Virus record (IMG/VR): IMGVR_UViG_3300033571_015661
Span: 1 to 26,349 of that record
Direction: 5' to 3' (one strand)
Source of the DNA: a virus
DNA length: 26,349 nt
This document shows, one piece after another, positions 1 to 9,000 of this stretch. Position 1 is the stretch's first letter; each line of letters starts with the position of its first letter. Position numbers and translations under genes: made by a program. The notes under the pieces were generated by a model that saw only the letters and a list, made by a program, of their open reading frames with translations, had not been told where the DNA came from and made no database searches.

Positions 1-2
1 AT

Positions 3-92
3 AGCTTAGAACACAATCCAAAAACTCAAGCAGTTTATAAAGCATTGACTAAAGATTATTCTGCTTTGTTAAAAAAAATGGATAAGAAATAA
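3..92 (+). CDS. 3' end of an unidentified gene (partial)
   Basis: An open frame enters from the left edge and ends at a TAA at 90-92, giving 29 residues that finish in a lysine-rich tail (KKMDKK). The other two forward frames hit stops within the first ten bases. The next gene starts five bases after this stop, the same tight spacing seen throughout the operon. The fragment is too short to assign. By position, just upstream of gp25-like and gp6-like genes, a baseplate or tail protein is plausible, but that is context only. Confidence 0.6.
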   Translation, partial: SLEHNPKTQAVYKALTKDYSALLKKMDKK

Positions 93-97
93 TATAA

Positions 98-613
98 ATG
101 GCAACACGTACAGTATTTAGATCTTATGAGACAAATTTATATAATGATAGAGCAGTTGGTGTTCTATTACCTATGAATGGAGATGCTGTATTAGTTGACA
201 TAAAGTATCCAAAAGAAATAAATAGGAGAGGAGATGTAAAGACATTTAGACTTTCATATTCTACGGAGGAACAAGCCATAACTAATTTAGTTAATTTACT
301 ACTAACAAGGAAGGGTGAGAGATTAATGCAACCTAATTTCGGTTCAAAGATACCTGATTATTTATTCGAATTAAATAGTGAAGAAAACAGAAATTCTCTT
401 AGATTATCTGTTATAGATGATATTGAATTTTGGTTACCCTATATTTTATTAGATTCAGTTCAAGTTACAGCAGAGACTGATATTGCTTTCTCAAATAGTT
501 ATTCAGAACATAATGTTCAAATTAAAATATCATTTAGGGTAACTAATGTAGGTGCTAATAGAAATATAATACTATTTTTAGATTCAGGTGTTGTTAACTT
601 TGAAATAGAGTAA
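98..613 (+). CDS. gp25: gp25-like baseplate wedge protein
   Basis: A 171-residue protein of the GPW/gp25 family, the small wedge component that in T4-type and P2-type contractile tails resembles a lysozyme fold and helps hold the sheath to the baseplate. The diagnostic stretch is at about residues 67-83 (LLLTRKGERLMQPNFGS), which is the family signature: an Arg-x-Gly-Glu-Arg turn followed by a P-x-F-G motif. T4 gp25 is 132 residues, so this one is somewhat longer, with an N-terminal extension of about 40 residues. The start at 98 follows the upstream stop by five bases and has an A/T-rich leader. The gp6-like gene begins one base after its stop, the same gp25-gp6 pairing found in many myoviruses. 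Virion structural role is confident from motif plus context. Confidence 0.93.
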   Translation: MATRTVFRSYETNLYNDRAVGVLLPMNGDAVLVDIKYPKEINRRGDVKTFRLSYSTEEQAITNLVNLLLTRKGERLMQPNFGSKIPDYLFELNSEENRNSLRLSVIDDIEFWLPYILLDSVQVTAETDIAFSNSYSEHNVQIKISFRVTNVGANRNIILFLDSGVVNFEIE

Positions 614-614
614 T

Positions 615-2504
615 ATGAGTTCAAAATTATTAAATAATAATATTAGAAAGGATATAAAGTATCTAAATAAAGATTTTGGGGAGATACGACAGCAGTTAAT
701 AGATTATACAAAGAACTATTTTCCTGATACTTATAATGATTTCAATGAATCATCTCCCGGCATGATGTTCATGGAATTAGTTGCTGCCACAGGGGACATT
801 CTATCCTTCTATACTGATATACAGTTACGAGAATCTTTATTACTGACAGTTGAAGAAAATATAAATTTATATAATATTGCCCATTCTTTAGGATACACAC
901 CCAAATTTAGAACTCCTGCATCTGTAGATTTAGATATATTTCAATTAGTGCCATCTATAAATAATGGTTCATCGGTAGTTCCTGACTTTAGATATTGTTT
1001 GCAAGTTGATTCAAACATGATTGTTAGTTCAGATTCTAACAAAAATTTTAGAACTGTAGATAGCGTAGATTTTTCATATAGTTCTTCATTTGATCCGACA
1101 GAAATTACTGTATATTCTTTAGATAATACAGGAGAAGTAGATTATTTCTTATTAAGAAAAAATGTTAGAGCTGTTTCAGGAGAAATTGTATCACAAAGCT
1201 ATGTATTTGATTCTCCTAAACCATATGATAAAATAGTACTACCACAGGATGATGTTTTAGAAGTAGTAGATATATACGATTCTGATAATAATAAATGGTA
1301 TGAAACACCTTACTTAGCTCAAGATTTAATACCTATATCTGTTCCAAATTTGCCATACAATGATCCACATCTATCTAAATTTAGATCTACAGCACCAAAT
1401 TTAATGCAGTTTAAACAATCAGAACTTAGATTTGTAACAAGGCTGAGAGAGGATAATAGATATGAAATACAGTTTGGCTCAGGAGTAAGTTCAGAGTATG
1501 ATGAAGAAATCGTACCTAATCCTTTTAATGTTGGATTTGGTTTAGACTATTTTGAAAGAGTTGTTGATTTAAGTATTGATCCAAAGAATTTTTTATATAC
1601 TAAAACTTATGGAAAAGCACCATCAAATACAACATTAACAGTACGATATACTATTGGGGGAGGAGTTGAAGATAATGTTGGAGCAAATAGTATATCAAAT
1701 ATAGTAACTTCAAACATAACTACTCCACAATCAAATTTAAATTCAGCATTATTTAACACTATAGTGAATAGCGTAGCCGTTAATAATCCCAAACCTGCAA
1801 GAGGAGGATTATCGAGAAGAAATGTGGAAGATGTTAGAAGAGAGGCTTTAGCTAACTTTGCAGCTCAAAATAGAGCTGTAACTAAAGATGATTATATTGT
1901 AAGAGCTTATAGTATGCCTGTTAAATATGGAGCTATAGCAAAAGTATGCGTAGAATTAGATGATCAATATTTAGATAGTTCAACTGATTTTCAAAATGTA
2001 AATTATTTTGGAATTAATTTATATTGCTTAGGTTATGATGAGAATAAGAATTTAACACCATTAAATGATGCAGTTAAATTCAATCTACTAAACTATATGA
2101 AAGAGTATAGAATGATGACTGACTCTGTTAGTATACGAGATGCTTTTATAATTAATATAGGAATAGATTTTGAAATAGTTGTTGACGAAGTTTATAATAG
2201 TAATGAAGTTTTATTACGATGCATACAAGCTTTAAAAAATTATTTTGATATAGAAAAGATGGGTATTGGAAAACCTATTTTCAAAAATACAGTATTGAAA
2301 GAAATTTTGCAAGTTGAGGGAGTAATATCTGCTACAAATATGAGTATATTTAATTTATATGATACAAGTTTAGGATATTCAGGTAATGTATATGATATAG
2401 AATCAGCAACTAAAAGGAGTATTATATATACTTCTATAGATCAATCAATTTTTGAGATTAAATACCCAAATAAAGATATTAGAGGAAGAGTAATAAACTA
2501 TTAA
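615..2504 (+). CDS. gp6: gp6-like (baseplate J-like) baseplate wedge protein
   Basis: A 629-residue protein close in size to T4 gp6 (660). Residues 42-57 (DFNESSPGMMFMELVA) and the following GYTPKFRTPA stretch match the N-terminal region of gp6-like wedge proteins. The middle and C-terminal part has baseplate-J features: a GGG-V-x-x-N-x-G-A-N turn near 348-358 and a GG-(7)-E-VRREAL-(7)-R-A-V-T-x-x-D-Y block at about 397-427. In the T4 baseplate, gp6 dimers form the ring linking the wedges around the hub. The gene sits directly between gp25-like and other tail genes, one base from its upstream neighbour and two from its downstream one, so co-transcription and co-assembly are likely. I see no truncation or frameshift. 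Confidence 0.92.
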   Translation: MSSKLLNNNIRKDIKYLNKDFGEIRQQLIDYTKNYFPDTYNDFNESSPGMMFMELVAATGDILSFYTDIQLRESLLLTVEENINLYNIAHSLGYTPKFRTPASVDLDIFQLVPSINNGSSVVPDFRYCLQVDSNMIVSSDSNKNFRTVDSVDFSYSSSFDPTEITVYSLDNTGEVDYFLLRKNVRAVSGEIVSQSYVFDSPKPYDKIVLPQDDVLEVVDIYDSDNNKWYETPYLAQDLIPISVPNLPYNDPHLSKFRSTAPNLMQFKQSELRFVTRLREDNRYEIQFGSGVSSEYDEEIVPNPFNVGFGLDYFERVVDLSIDPKNFLYTKTYGKAPSNTTLTVRYTIGGGVEDNVGANSISNIVTSNITTPQSNLNSALFNTIVNSVAVNNPKPARGGLSRRNVEDVRREALANFAAQNRAVTKDDYIVRAYSMPVKYGAIAKVCVELDDQYLDSSTDFQNVNYFGINLYCLGYDENKNLTPLNDAVKFNLLNYMKEYRMMTDSVSIRDAFIINIGIDFEIVVDEVYNSNEVLLRCIQALKNYFDIEKMGIGKPIFKNTVLKEILQVEGVISATNMSIFNLYDTSLGYSGNVYDIESATKRSIIYTSIDQSIFEIKYPNKDIRGRVINY

Positions 2505-2506
2505 CT

Positions 2507-3634
2507 ATGTATCACGCTATATACGCAACAAGAGACACTACTTTATATGAGAAAAATCCTCGTAGAAATGCGGGTATTGACCAAGTATTAGAACTACTAA
2601 AGTATGTAGAAAGTGTTCCTGATGAAAATGGTTTTTACTACGATGGCACTTATAATTCAAGAATACTAATAAAGTTTGATATAGATCATTTAAGCAATTT
2701 AATATCATCTAAGACAGTATCAAGAACATCAAAATACTTTCTATCTTTAAGAGCAACAGATGCTTCAGATTTGCCGTTAGATTATAATATTGATGTTTTT
2801 GCCGTATCACAATCTTGGGACAATGGTGTAGGTCATTATAATGATTATCCTGAAATTACTACAGGAGCAAGTTGGACTTACAGAAATGGTTACTACGATG
2901 GAAATGGTTTACAATGGATAAATAATAGGTTCTCTACAAGAACGACAGGATCATTTTCAACTAATTCAGGTGGTGGTACTTGGTATACAAGTTCTCAATA
3001 TTATGCTACACAAAATTTTAACTATGTTAAAAATCCTGATATAAGAATAAATGTTTCTAATATAATTCATAGATGGTTAAGTGGCAGTATACCCAATAAT
3101 GGTTTTATTGTAAAGAGAACATCTCAAGATGAGTTTTCTACAGATTTTAAAGGAACTATAAGATTTTTTAGTACAGATACACATACGATATATATTCCAA
3201 AATTAGAAATAGTTTGGGATGACAGTAATATATCAATGAGTGGAAGTTTACCTGAAGTATCTGACGATTTTCAATTATTTGTAAGCAATATTAATAAAAA
3301 CTATAAAACAAATTCAAAGTATAAATTCAGAGTAAAAAGTAGAGATAGATATCCAACTTTAGATTATACTACGACTAATAATTATTTAAATTTTAAGAGG
3401 CTACCAACATCTTCATATTATGCAATTCAAGATTCTGTTACAGAAGATTATATTGTACCATTTGATACGGGATCAACTCGATTAAGTATAGATTCTGAAG
3501 GTAATTATTTTAATATAAATATGAACAGTTTTTTACCTGAAAGATTTTATAAAATAGTTTTTAAAGTGCAGAAAGATGGTGGATTCACCGAACATATAAT
3601 AGATGATGGATTTTATTTCAAAGTGATTAGATAA
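2507..3634 (+). CDS. DNRLRE-like tail/baseplate protein
   Basis: A 375-residue protein with the layout of a DNRLRE-type beta-sandwich domain, usually found in extracellular bacterial proteins. An N-terminal strand has the RILIKFDI type of motif (residues 52-59), then VFAVSQSWDNG (97-107) and GASWTYR (120-126). A VSNIIHRWLSG-(3)-NNGF-IVK block lies at 183-203, and a closing FFSTDTHTIYIPKLEIVW strand at 220-237. Residues 250-375 look like a second all-beta module. No signal peptide or membrane segment is visible, so surface exposure would come through the virion. It lies two bases after the gp6-like stop and one base before the collagen-like gene, in the baseplate operon. The structural role is well supported by context; the exact position in the tail is unknown. 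The domain assignment rests on motif recognition, not on a profile search. Confidence 0.7.
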   Translation: MYHAIYATRDTTLYEKNPRRNAGIDQVLELLKYVESVPDENGFYYDGTYNSRILIKFDIDHLSNLISSKTVSRTSKYFLSLRATDASDLPLDYNIDVFAVSQSWDNGVGHYNDYPEITTGASWTYRNGYYDGNGLQWINNRFSTRTTGSFSTNSGGGTWYTSSQYYATQNFNYVKNPDIRINVSNIIHRWLSGSIPNNGFIVKRTSQDEFSTDFKGTIRFFSTDTHTIYIPKLEIVWDDSNISMSGSLPEVSDDFQLFVSNINKNYKTNSKYKFRVKSRDRYPTLDYTTTNNYLNFKRLPTSSYYAIQDSVTEDYIVPFDTGSTRLSIDSEGNYFNINMNSFLPERFYKIVFKVQKDGGFTEHIIDDGFYFKVIR

Positions 3635-3635
3635 C

Positions 3636-6044
3636 ATGGATAAGGATAATTTGGAAATATTGGATAATTGTATTAATTGTGGAGTAAATGCTTCTAACAA
3701 TGATTCATCAATGCTACCTATAGATACATCTTATAGACCAATGCCTACTCCTACTTACATAATGGATAGAGCAAGACCTATAGATGATAGACCAATGCCT
3801 ACTCCTACTTACATAATGGATAGAGCAAGACCTATAGATGATAGACCAATGCCTCTTATGCCTTCTTTAGATTTTGATTTAAAGTACATATATATTAAAA
3901 ATATAGCATATAAAAAAGAAACATTTTATAGCAATGATTTACAATATAGGAATAAATTAAACAATACAAATCAAAAGAATGCGTCTAATATTATATTAGA
4001 GTATGATAATATTGGGGATACCTACTCTGATGAGGATTTGTATTACATGGATAAAGTATTCATAGATAAAAATAATTTAGGAACTAATGTAATAAATTTA
4101 AATTACAAAAAGTTGCAAGATAGTTCATTAGAATTAATTCCAAACTTTTATAGAATATTGCCTGAAAAGAGAATTATATTGGATAATGAATTATGTTCTA
4201 ATATTGATTGTGATTTTTCATATTTCGTAGATACTGATTTTGGAAATCCTGAAATAGTATATCCTATAGGAACATTCTTCAGAGTAGCTAACGGAGTTTC
4301 AGTCAGTTCTCCTTGTGATCAACAGATTTATTTTGTTACAAATGGAAATTGTATATGTCCTATACCTAATAAGCAGACTTTACAAGTTATGCTTATAGAA
4401 AGGGGAAAAGTCATACAAAGTGTATTTGTTATAGAACAATCAGAATTTACTTATTTTGAAGTATTAGAATCATGTTTAGATAGAACATCTGAATGGATTC
4501 CGAGATTTGAAATAGATTCAGGATGTAAGACTCCTGATTTAGAAATTGATTTAAGTGCTTTAGATAGAATTCAAATACCAAAATTACCTGATGTTATTCA
4601 AGGAGCAGCAGGAGCAGCAGGATCAGCAGGATCAGCAGGATCAGCAGGAGCAGCAGGCCCTGCGGGAGCAGCAGGATCTTCAGGTAAGGATGGTAAAGAT
4701 GGTAAAGATGGTAAAGATGGTAAAGATGGTAATGATGGTAATGATGGGGTATGTCCAAATTGTCCAACACCTACGCCTACGCCTACTATTTTAACTATAT
4801 CACCTACATCTACAATACAAATTACACCAACAACAACTCGAATACCTCGTCTAACACCAACACCAACACCAACATTTGTAATTACAGCAAGACCAACATT
4901 AACACCCGATGTAGTAACTTGTGAATGTTATGATGGATATATTGTAAATGCATCAGGTTTCTTCTACGAAGATTGTTTAGGAAATGTAGTAACAAATACT
5001 TTGGGAAATGTGGGAGGAAATGATCCTATATGTTTCAATGTTAAAAAACCATATTCGTCAAATATAGTTGCATTCCAAATATCTAATAATTGTTCTTGTA
5101 GTAGTACAGGTACTTCAACTACTCCGACTCCTATTACCCCGACTCCAACTTTACCTGTAAACTTAATAAAATATTATGAGCTGTCAGGATGTAGTAATAC
5201 TGAATATGCATATACAACTATCGATCCTACAATGGGAGTTGGTCAAAGATACATAAATCCGTTAACGGGAATTATATATACATACACAGGTGCTCCACCT
5301 CTACTTCAACAACCTACATCCTATAATGGAAGTATCCAAATTGTTAGTGGAAAGCAATACTGCTCTAATTCAGATATAGCAAATCCTACAACTCCACCTC
5401 CGCAACCTACTCCTACTACTATAACAGAATCTAAGTTATCATATAATTTATTTTTATGTGGAACCAATATTACATCAAATGAGAGAATCGTATATACAGG
5501 TACTTACAATGGTGGAGAAGTTATAAAAACGTCAAATGGTAAATGCTACACAGTATCATCGGGTACTTCATCACAGCCGCCTACTTTAAGAGTAATAGCG
5601 AGTTATAGCACATGTATGGAATGTAATCCTATGGTAACAACTTCAAGACCTCCTATTACACCAAGACCTACTCCAACTCCTACACCTACACCAATACCGA
5701 CATCTCCCGTAGGTATTGTAAATTGTGAGTGTTATGATGGATATATTACAGATGATTCAGGATTTTTCTATGAAGATTGTTATGGCAATAAAATAACAAA
5801 TTCTATAGGAAGAGAAGTAAATAATTCAATATGTTTTAATATTCAAAAACCATATTCTTCAAATATAACATCGGTACAATTATCAGAAAATTGTTCTTGT
5901 GGAGGTTTATATGATCCCAACACACCTCAAAATCCTGAAATAGTTCCTACAACAGGAGTAGGCATAGGAACAACGTCAGGTGATAATGGAAATACTTCGG
6001 ATGTGCTACCGCCAAATGAGTTAAGGATAGATAATTTTAGATAA
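3636..6044 (+). CDS. Collagen-like, Pro/Thr-linker, Cys-rich modular virion protein
   Basis: An 802-residue mosaic protein. Residues 34-69 are two identical 18-residue copies starting RPMPTPTYIMD. About 75-320 is a globular region with several cysteines. Residues 323-371 are sixteen Gly-X-Y triplets (GAA/GSA, then GKD/GND), expected to form a collagen-like triple helix. Pro-Thr linkers follow at about 377-413, 495-506, 585-595 and 675-690. Between them are two copies of a Cys-rich module (428-488 and 697-755, each starting C-E-C-Y-D-G-Y-I and ending C-S-C), one YYEL-type module (513-576) and a more distant relative (601-663). The layout of stalk, linkers and small disulphide-capable domains suggests a fibre or surface adhesin. 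It lies between baseplate genes. The linker and YYEL modules recur in the gene at 12348. Receptor binding is inferred, not shown. Confidence 0.82.
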   Translation: MDKDNLEILDNCINCGVNASNNDSSMLPIDTSYRPMPTPTYIMDRARPIDDRPMPTPTYIMDRARPIDDRPMPLMPSLDFDLKYIYIKNIAYKKETFYSNDLQYRNKLNNTNQKNASNIILEYDNIGDTYSDEDLYYMDKVFIDKNNLGTNVINLNYKKLQDSSLELIPNFYRILPEKRIILDNELCSNIDCDFSYFVDTDFGNPEIVYPIGTFFRVANGVSVSSPCDQQIYFVTNGNCICPIPNKQTLQVMLIERGKVIQSVFVIEQSEFTYFEVLESCLDRTSEWIPRFEIDSGCKTPDLEIDLSALDRIQIPKLPDVIQGAAGAAGSAGSAGSAGAAGPAGAAGSSGKDGKDGKDGKDGKDGNDGNDGVCPNCPTPTPTPTILTISPTSTIQITPTTTRIPRLTPTPTPTFVITARPTLTPDVVTCECYDGYIVNASGFFYEDCLGNVVTNTLGNVGGNDPICFNVKKPYSSNIVAFQISNNCSCSSTGTSTTPTPITPTPTLPVNLIKYYELSGCSNTEYAYTTIDPTMGVGQRYINPLTGIIYTYTGAPPLLQQPTSYNGSIQIVSGKQYCSNSDIANPTTPPPQPTPTTITESKLSYNLFLCGTNITSNERIVYTGTYNGGEVIKTSNGKCYTVSSGTSSQPPTLRVIASYSTCMECNPMVTTSRPPITPRPTPTPTPTPIPTSPVGIVNCECYDGYITDDSGFFYEDCYGNKITNSIGREVNNSICFNIQKPYSSNITSVQLSENCSCGGLYDPNTPQNPEIVPTTGVGIGTTSGDNGNTSDVLPPNELRIDNFR
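3733..3854 (+). repeat. Perfect 54-bp tandem duplication within the collagen-like gene
   Basis: Bases 3735-3788 and 3789-3842 are identical 54-mers, and a third partial copy continues to 3854. The period-54 match starts at 3733. In frame it encodes two copies of an 18-residue Pro/Asp/Arg-rich unit. Complete nucleotide identity between copies points to a recent duplication or to repeat homogenisation. The length is a multiple of three, so copy-number changes would keep the frame. Confidence 0.95.
4602..4748 (+). repeat. Collagen-like Gly-X-Y triplet repeat (16 triplets)
   Basis: A run of 9-base units encodes first GAA/GSA/GPA triplets (repeating ggatcagca-type units) and then GKD/GND triplets (repeating ggtaaagat-type units, 4683-4748). 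The near-identical DNA units make this stretch prone to slippage. A 67-codon frame overlapping it in another phase, rich in Gln then Met/Val, is a by-product of the repeat. Confidence 0.9.
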
Positions 6045-6058
6045 TATACAATACTAAC

Positions 6059-9000
6059 ATGTCATTAGAAAGATATACTAACAATACTGAAATATTAAAT
6101 ACGAAGAATAGATTGGAAGGGTTTGTTCTTTCTAAAAATGATATAAATACTTTAAATCAAGATATTGCTGTATTATCTGAATTTACTCCTAAAGCAAATT
6201 CTAAGTATACAATAAGCGTAGAAGCTCACATATATAATTCAAATGGAGATTATATATCATCTAATTATAATACAGAATATAAACATTCTATAAAATATTC
6301 TGATTTTACATTTGACATAGCCAAGGTGTTTGATAGTAGTAATCTACTATATGGAAATTTTAAACTTAGTATGTCATTTCTTGTAAATTTATTGGGAAAT
6401 TATGATGATAATCCATTTTATTTAGAAGAAATAAGTCCTGACAGAACAGAATTAAAGTTAACAGTAAAAGATTCTTATATATCAAAAAACTTTAATATAG
6501 TATCTGAAGTAGAGTTATTTAAAAATTTTGCGGGAAGCTTAAAAGTAAAAAACTTACTAACTAACTTAGTTTTAAATTTTAATGAAAATAAAATAGTTCC
6601 AATTGTAAATATAAAAGTTGATTGTAGGGATAGAATAGTATTATATATAAAATTATATTCTCCACTTTTAAGTAGTATAGTTGAGAATGACATATGTCAC
6701 ATAGCTTATAAAGTATTAGAAGATTATGTAGATATATTTAATGTAAGATCATCCAATTTAGATACAGATTCAGCACTATCAAAGTATCCAAATTCAGTAA
6801 AAATACTCAGTAATACAAGTTATACTACATGTTCTGAAACTGATGTAAGTAATGAGACTGATATAAAGAATTGGAATTCATTATTAGATACAGATGCTGA
6901 TACTTCTAATTCTATAATAAGGAGGATATTCTCAGGTTCTCAAGATGTAGAATTAAATATAGATTATACTGATTTTAATAATTTTATATACTACGGATCG
7001 GCAGCAGAACGCATAAAAAATTATGATTATAAGTTAAAACTAATAGAGTATTTAAATAGTCAGTACATACAAGCTGATAATACTGTATCAGGTTCACTAT
7101 ATTCAGTAAAATCAGCAAGTAATTATACTGAGAGAATAAAGAAAATAGTAGATAGTTTTGATAGATTTGAGTCATTTCTTTATACAAAAACAGGAAGTTT
7201 ATTTAGTTATGATATTTCGGGAAGTGTTGTTCCGAGTCCAAAATATATTGCAAATAATAGATATGTAAACTACCCAACAACAAGTTCTCAGTATTTAAAT
7301 TGGTATAGTAGTCATTTAAATGTTGCTACTGAATACGATAGGACTAATTATACAAGCCTATATTATAACACACCTGACCACATACTAAGAGATGAGAGAA
7401 ATAGTCAATATGTTCTATTTCTACACATGGTTGGGCAACATTTTGATAATACTTATGGATTTATAAAAAAGTTAACAAGTATACATCAAAGAGATGAACA
7501 TCCTGAGAGAGGTATACCTAATGAACTTTTACCATATTATGCAAAATCTTTAGGATGGAAAATTCAGAATACGAGAAATTTAAGTGATCTATGGTTATAT
7601 AAATTAGGAACTGATTCAACAGGAAGTTATTCTGAAGCATCAGGTGAGTTGCTGAGTAAATCATATGAGAATTTAACCCACCAAATATGGAGAAGAATTG
7701 TAAATAATCTACCATATTTACTTAAAACTAAAGGATCTACAAGATCCGTAAGAGCTCTGTTTTCTATATATGGAATACCTTTTACTTTAATTAGTGTAAA
7801 GGAATATGGCGGCCCTCAAATAGATGAAGACAATCCTCCATTACTATCCGAAGATAAGTTTCAATATTTATTGAATTTTAAACGAAATCAGTATATTGAA
7901 ATTCCAAGAAGATTATATACGTCTTCATTAGATAACATATCAAAAGTTCCACAAACAACAGAGTTTAGATTTAGAACAGATTATACAGGAAGTGTAAGCA
8001 TGAGTTTATGGGCTGTTGAAGAAAGCTCTAATAGAAGAAATACACTTCAAAATTTAGAATTAGTACATTATACTTCGTCACTATACGGTAAAAGAACTTA
8101 TGGATATTTAAGATATACTATAAAGACAGGATCTTTAGGCAATTTAAAAGCTATAAGATCTACAAGTAGTTTAATGCCATTATTTGATAATGATATTTGG
8201 ACTGTCAGAATGTATAGTAACCATCCTGTATACAATGGTTCTCCATTCAACGGAACTATAAATATAGATTGTGCTAAATCAAGTGATTTTGTAGACAATA
8301 GGATATCTTTATCCTCAAGTTTCAGCATATCAGCAAATCCAAACTCTTTATTATATTCTTTAGGAGCAACTTCTAATATACTTCCAAGTGGTCATAAAGC
8401 TGTTTTAGGAGGAACTACAGGTAGTAATTCTGTTAGATTTAGTGGATCTTTACAATCATATAGAGAATATATGGGATGGTATAGCAAAAGAGTTTTTGAT
8501 GCTCACGTTCTAAATCCATCAAGTTATAATGCTAATTCGTATACGTCATCATATGATGAATTATTTAGATACTATCCTATAGGAATAGATAATATTAGAG
8601 ATAATCATTCGGTATACTACTATGTTAGTTCAAGTCATCCAAATCAGAAGTTTTATGGTGACAATCCTGCAACATTCAAAAACTTTACAGGAACTCAAGA
8701 AAGTCAGTATACATCAAAAGTAGAAACACATTACAGGCAGTTTCCTTCATTAGGTGCGAATAATCCTAAATCAAATAAGATTAGATTCGAATCTACAAAA
8801 TTAGATAATAATTTAGCTCCTGATAGAAGAGCTACTGTTAGTAGATATGATAAGGAACAGAGAGATAGTAATAGATTATCTATAGTGTTCTCACCTACAG
8901 ACCAATTAAATAAGGATATATCCAATCAATTTGGAGCCTATAACTTTGAAAATTTTGTAGGAGATCCTAAAGATTCTACGTCTAACAGTTATAAATCATT

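Noticed and set aside
4591-4794. 67-codon forward frame overlapping the collagen repeat
   Set aside because: It is an out-of-phase reading of the Gly-X-Y repeat, giving low-complexity Glu/Gln and Met/Val strings inside a well-supported gene.
3636-6044. Diversity-generating retroelement target
   Set aside because: No reverse transcriptase gene or template repeat is present in the window, and the repeats in this gene are whole modules or simple triplets rather than adenine-substituted variable copies.
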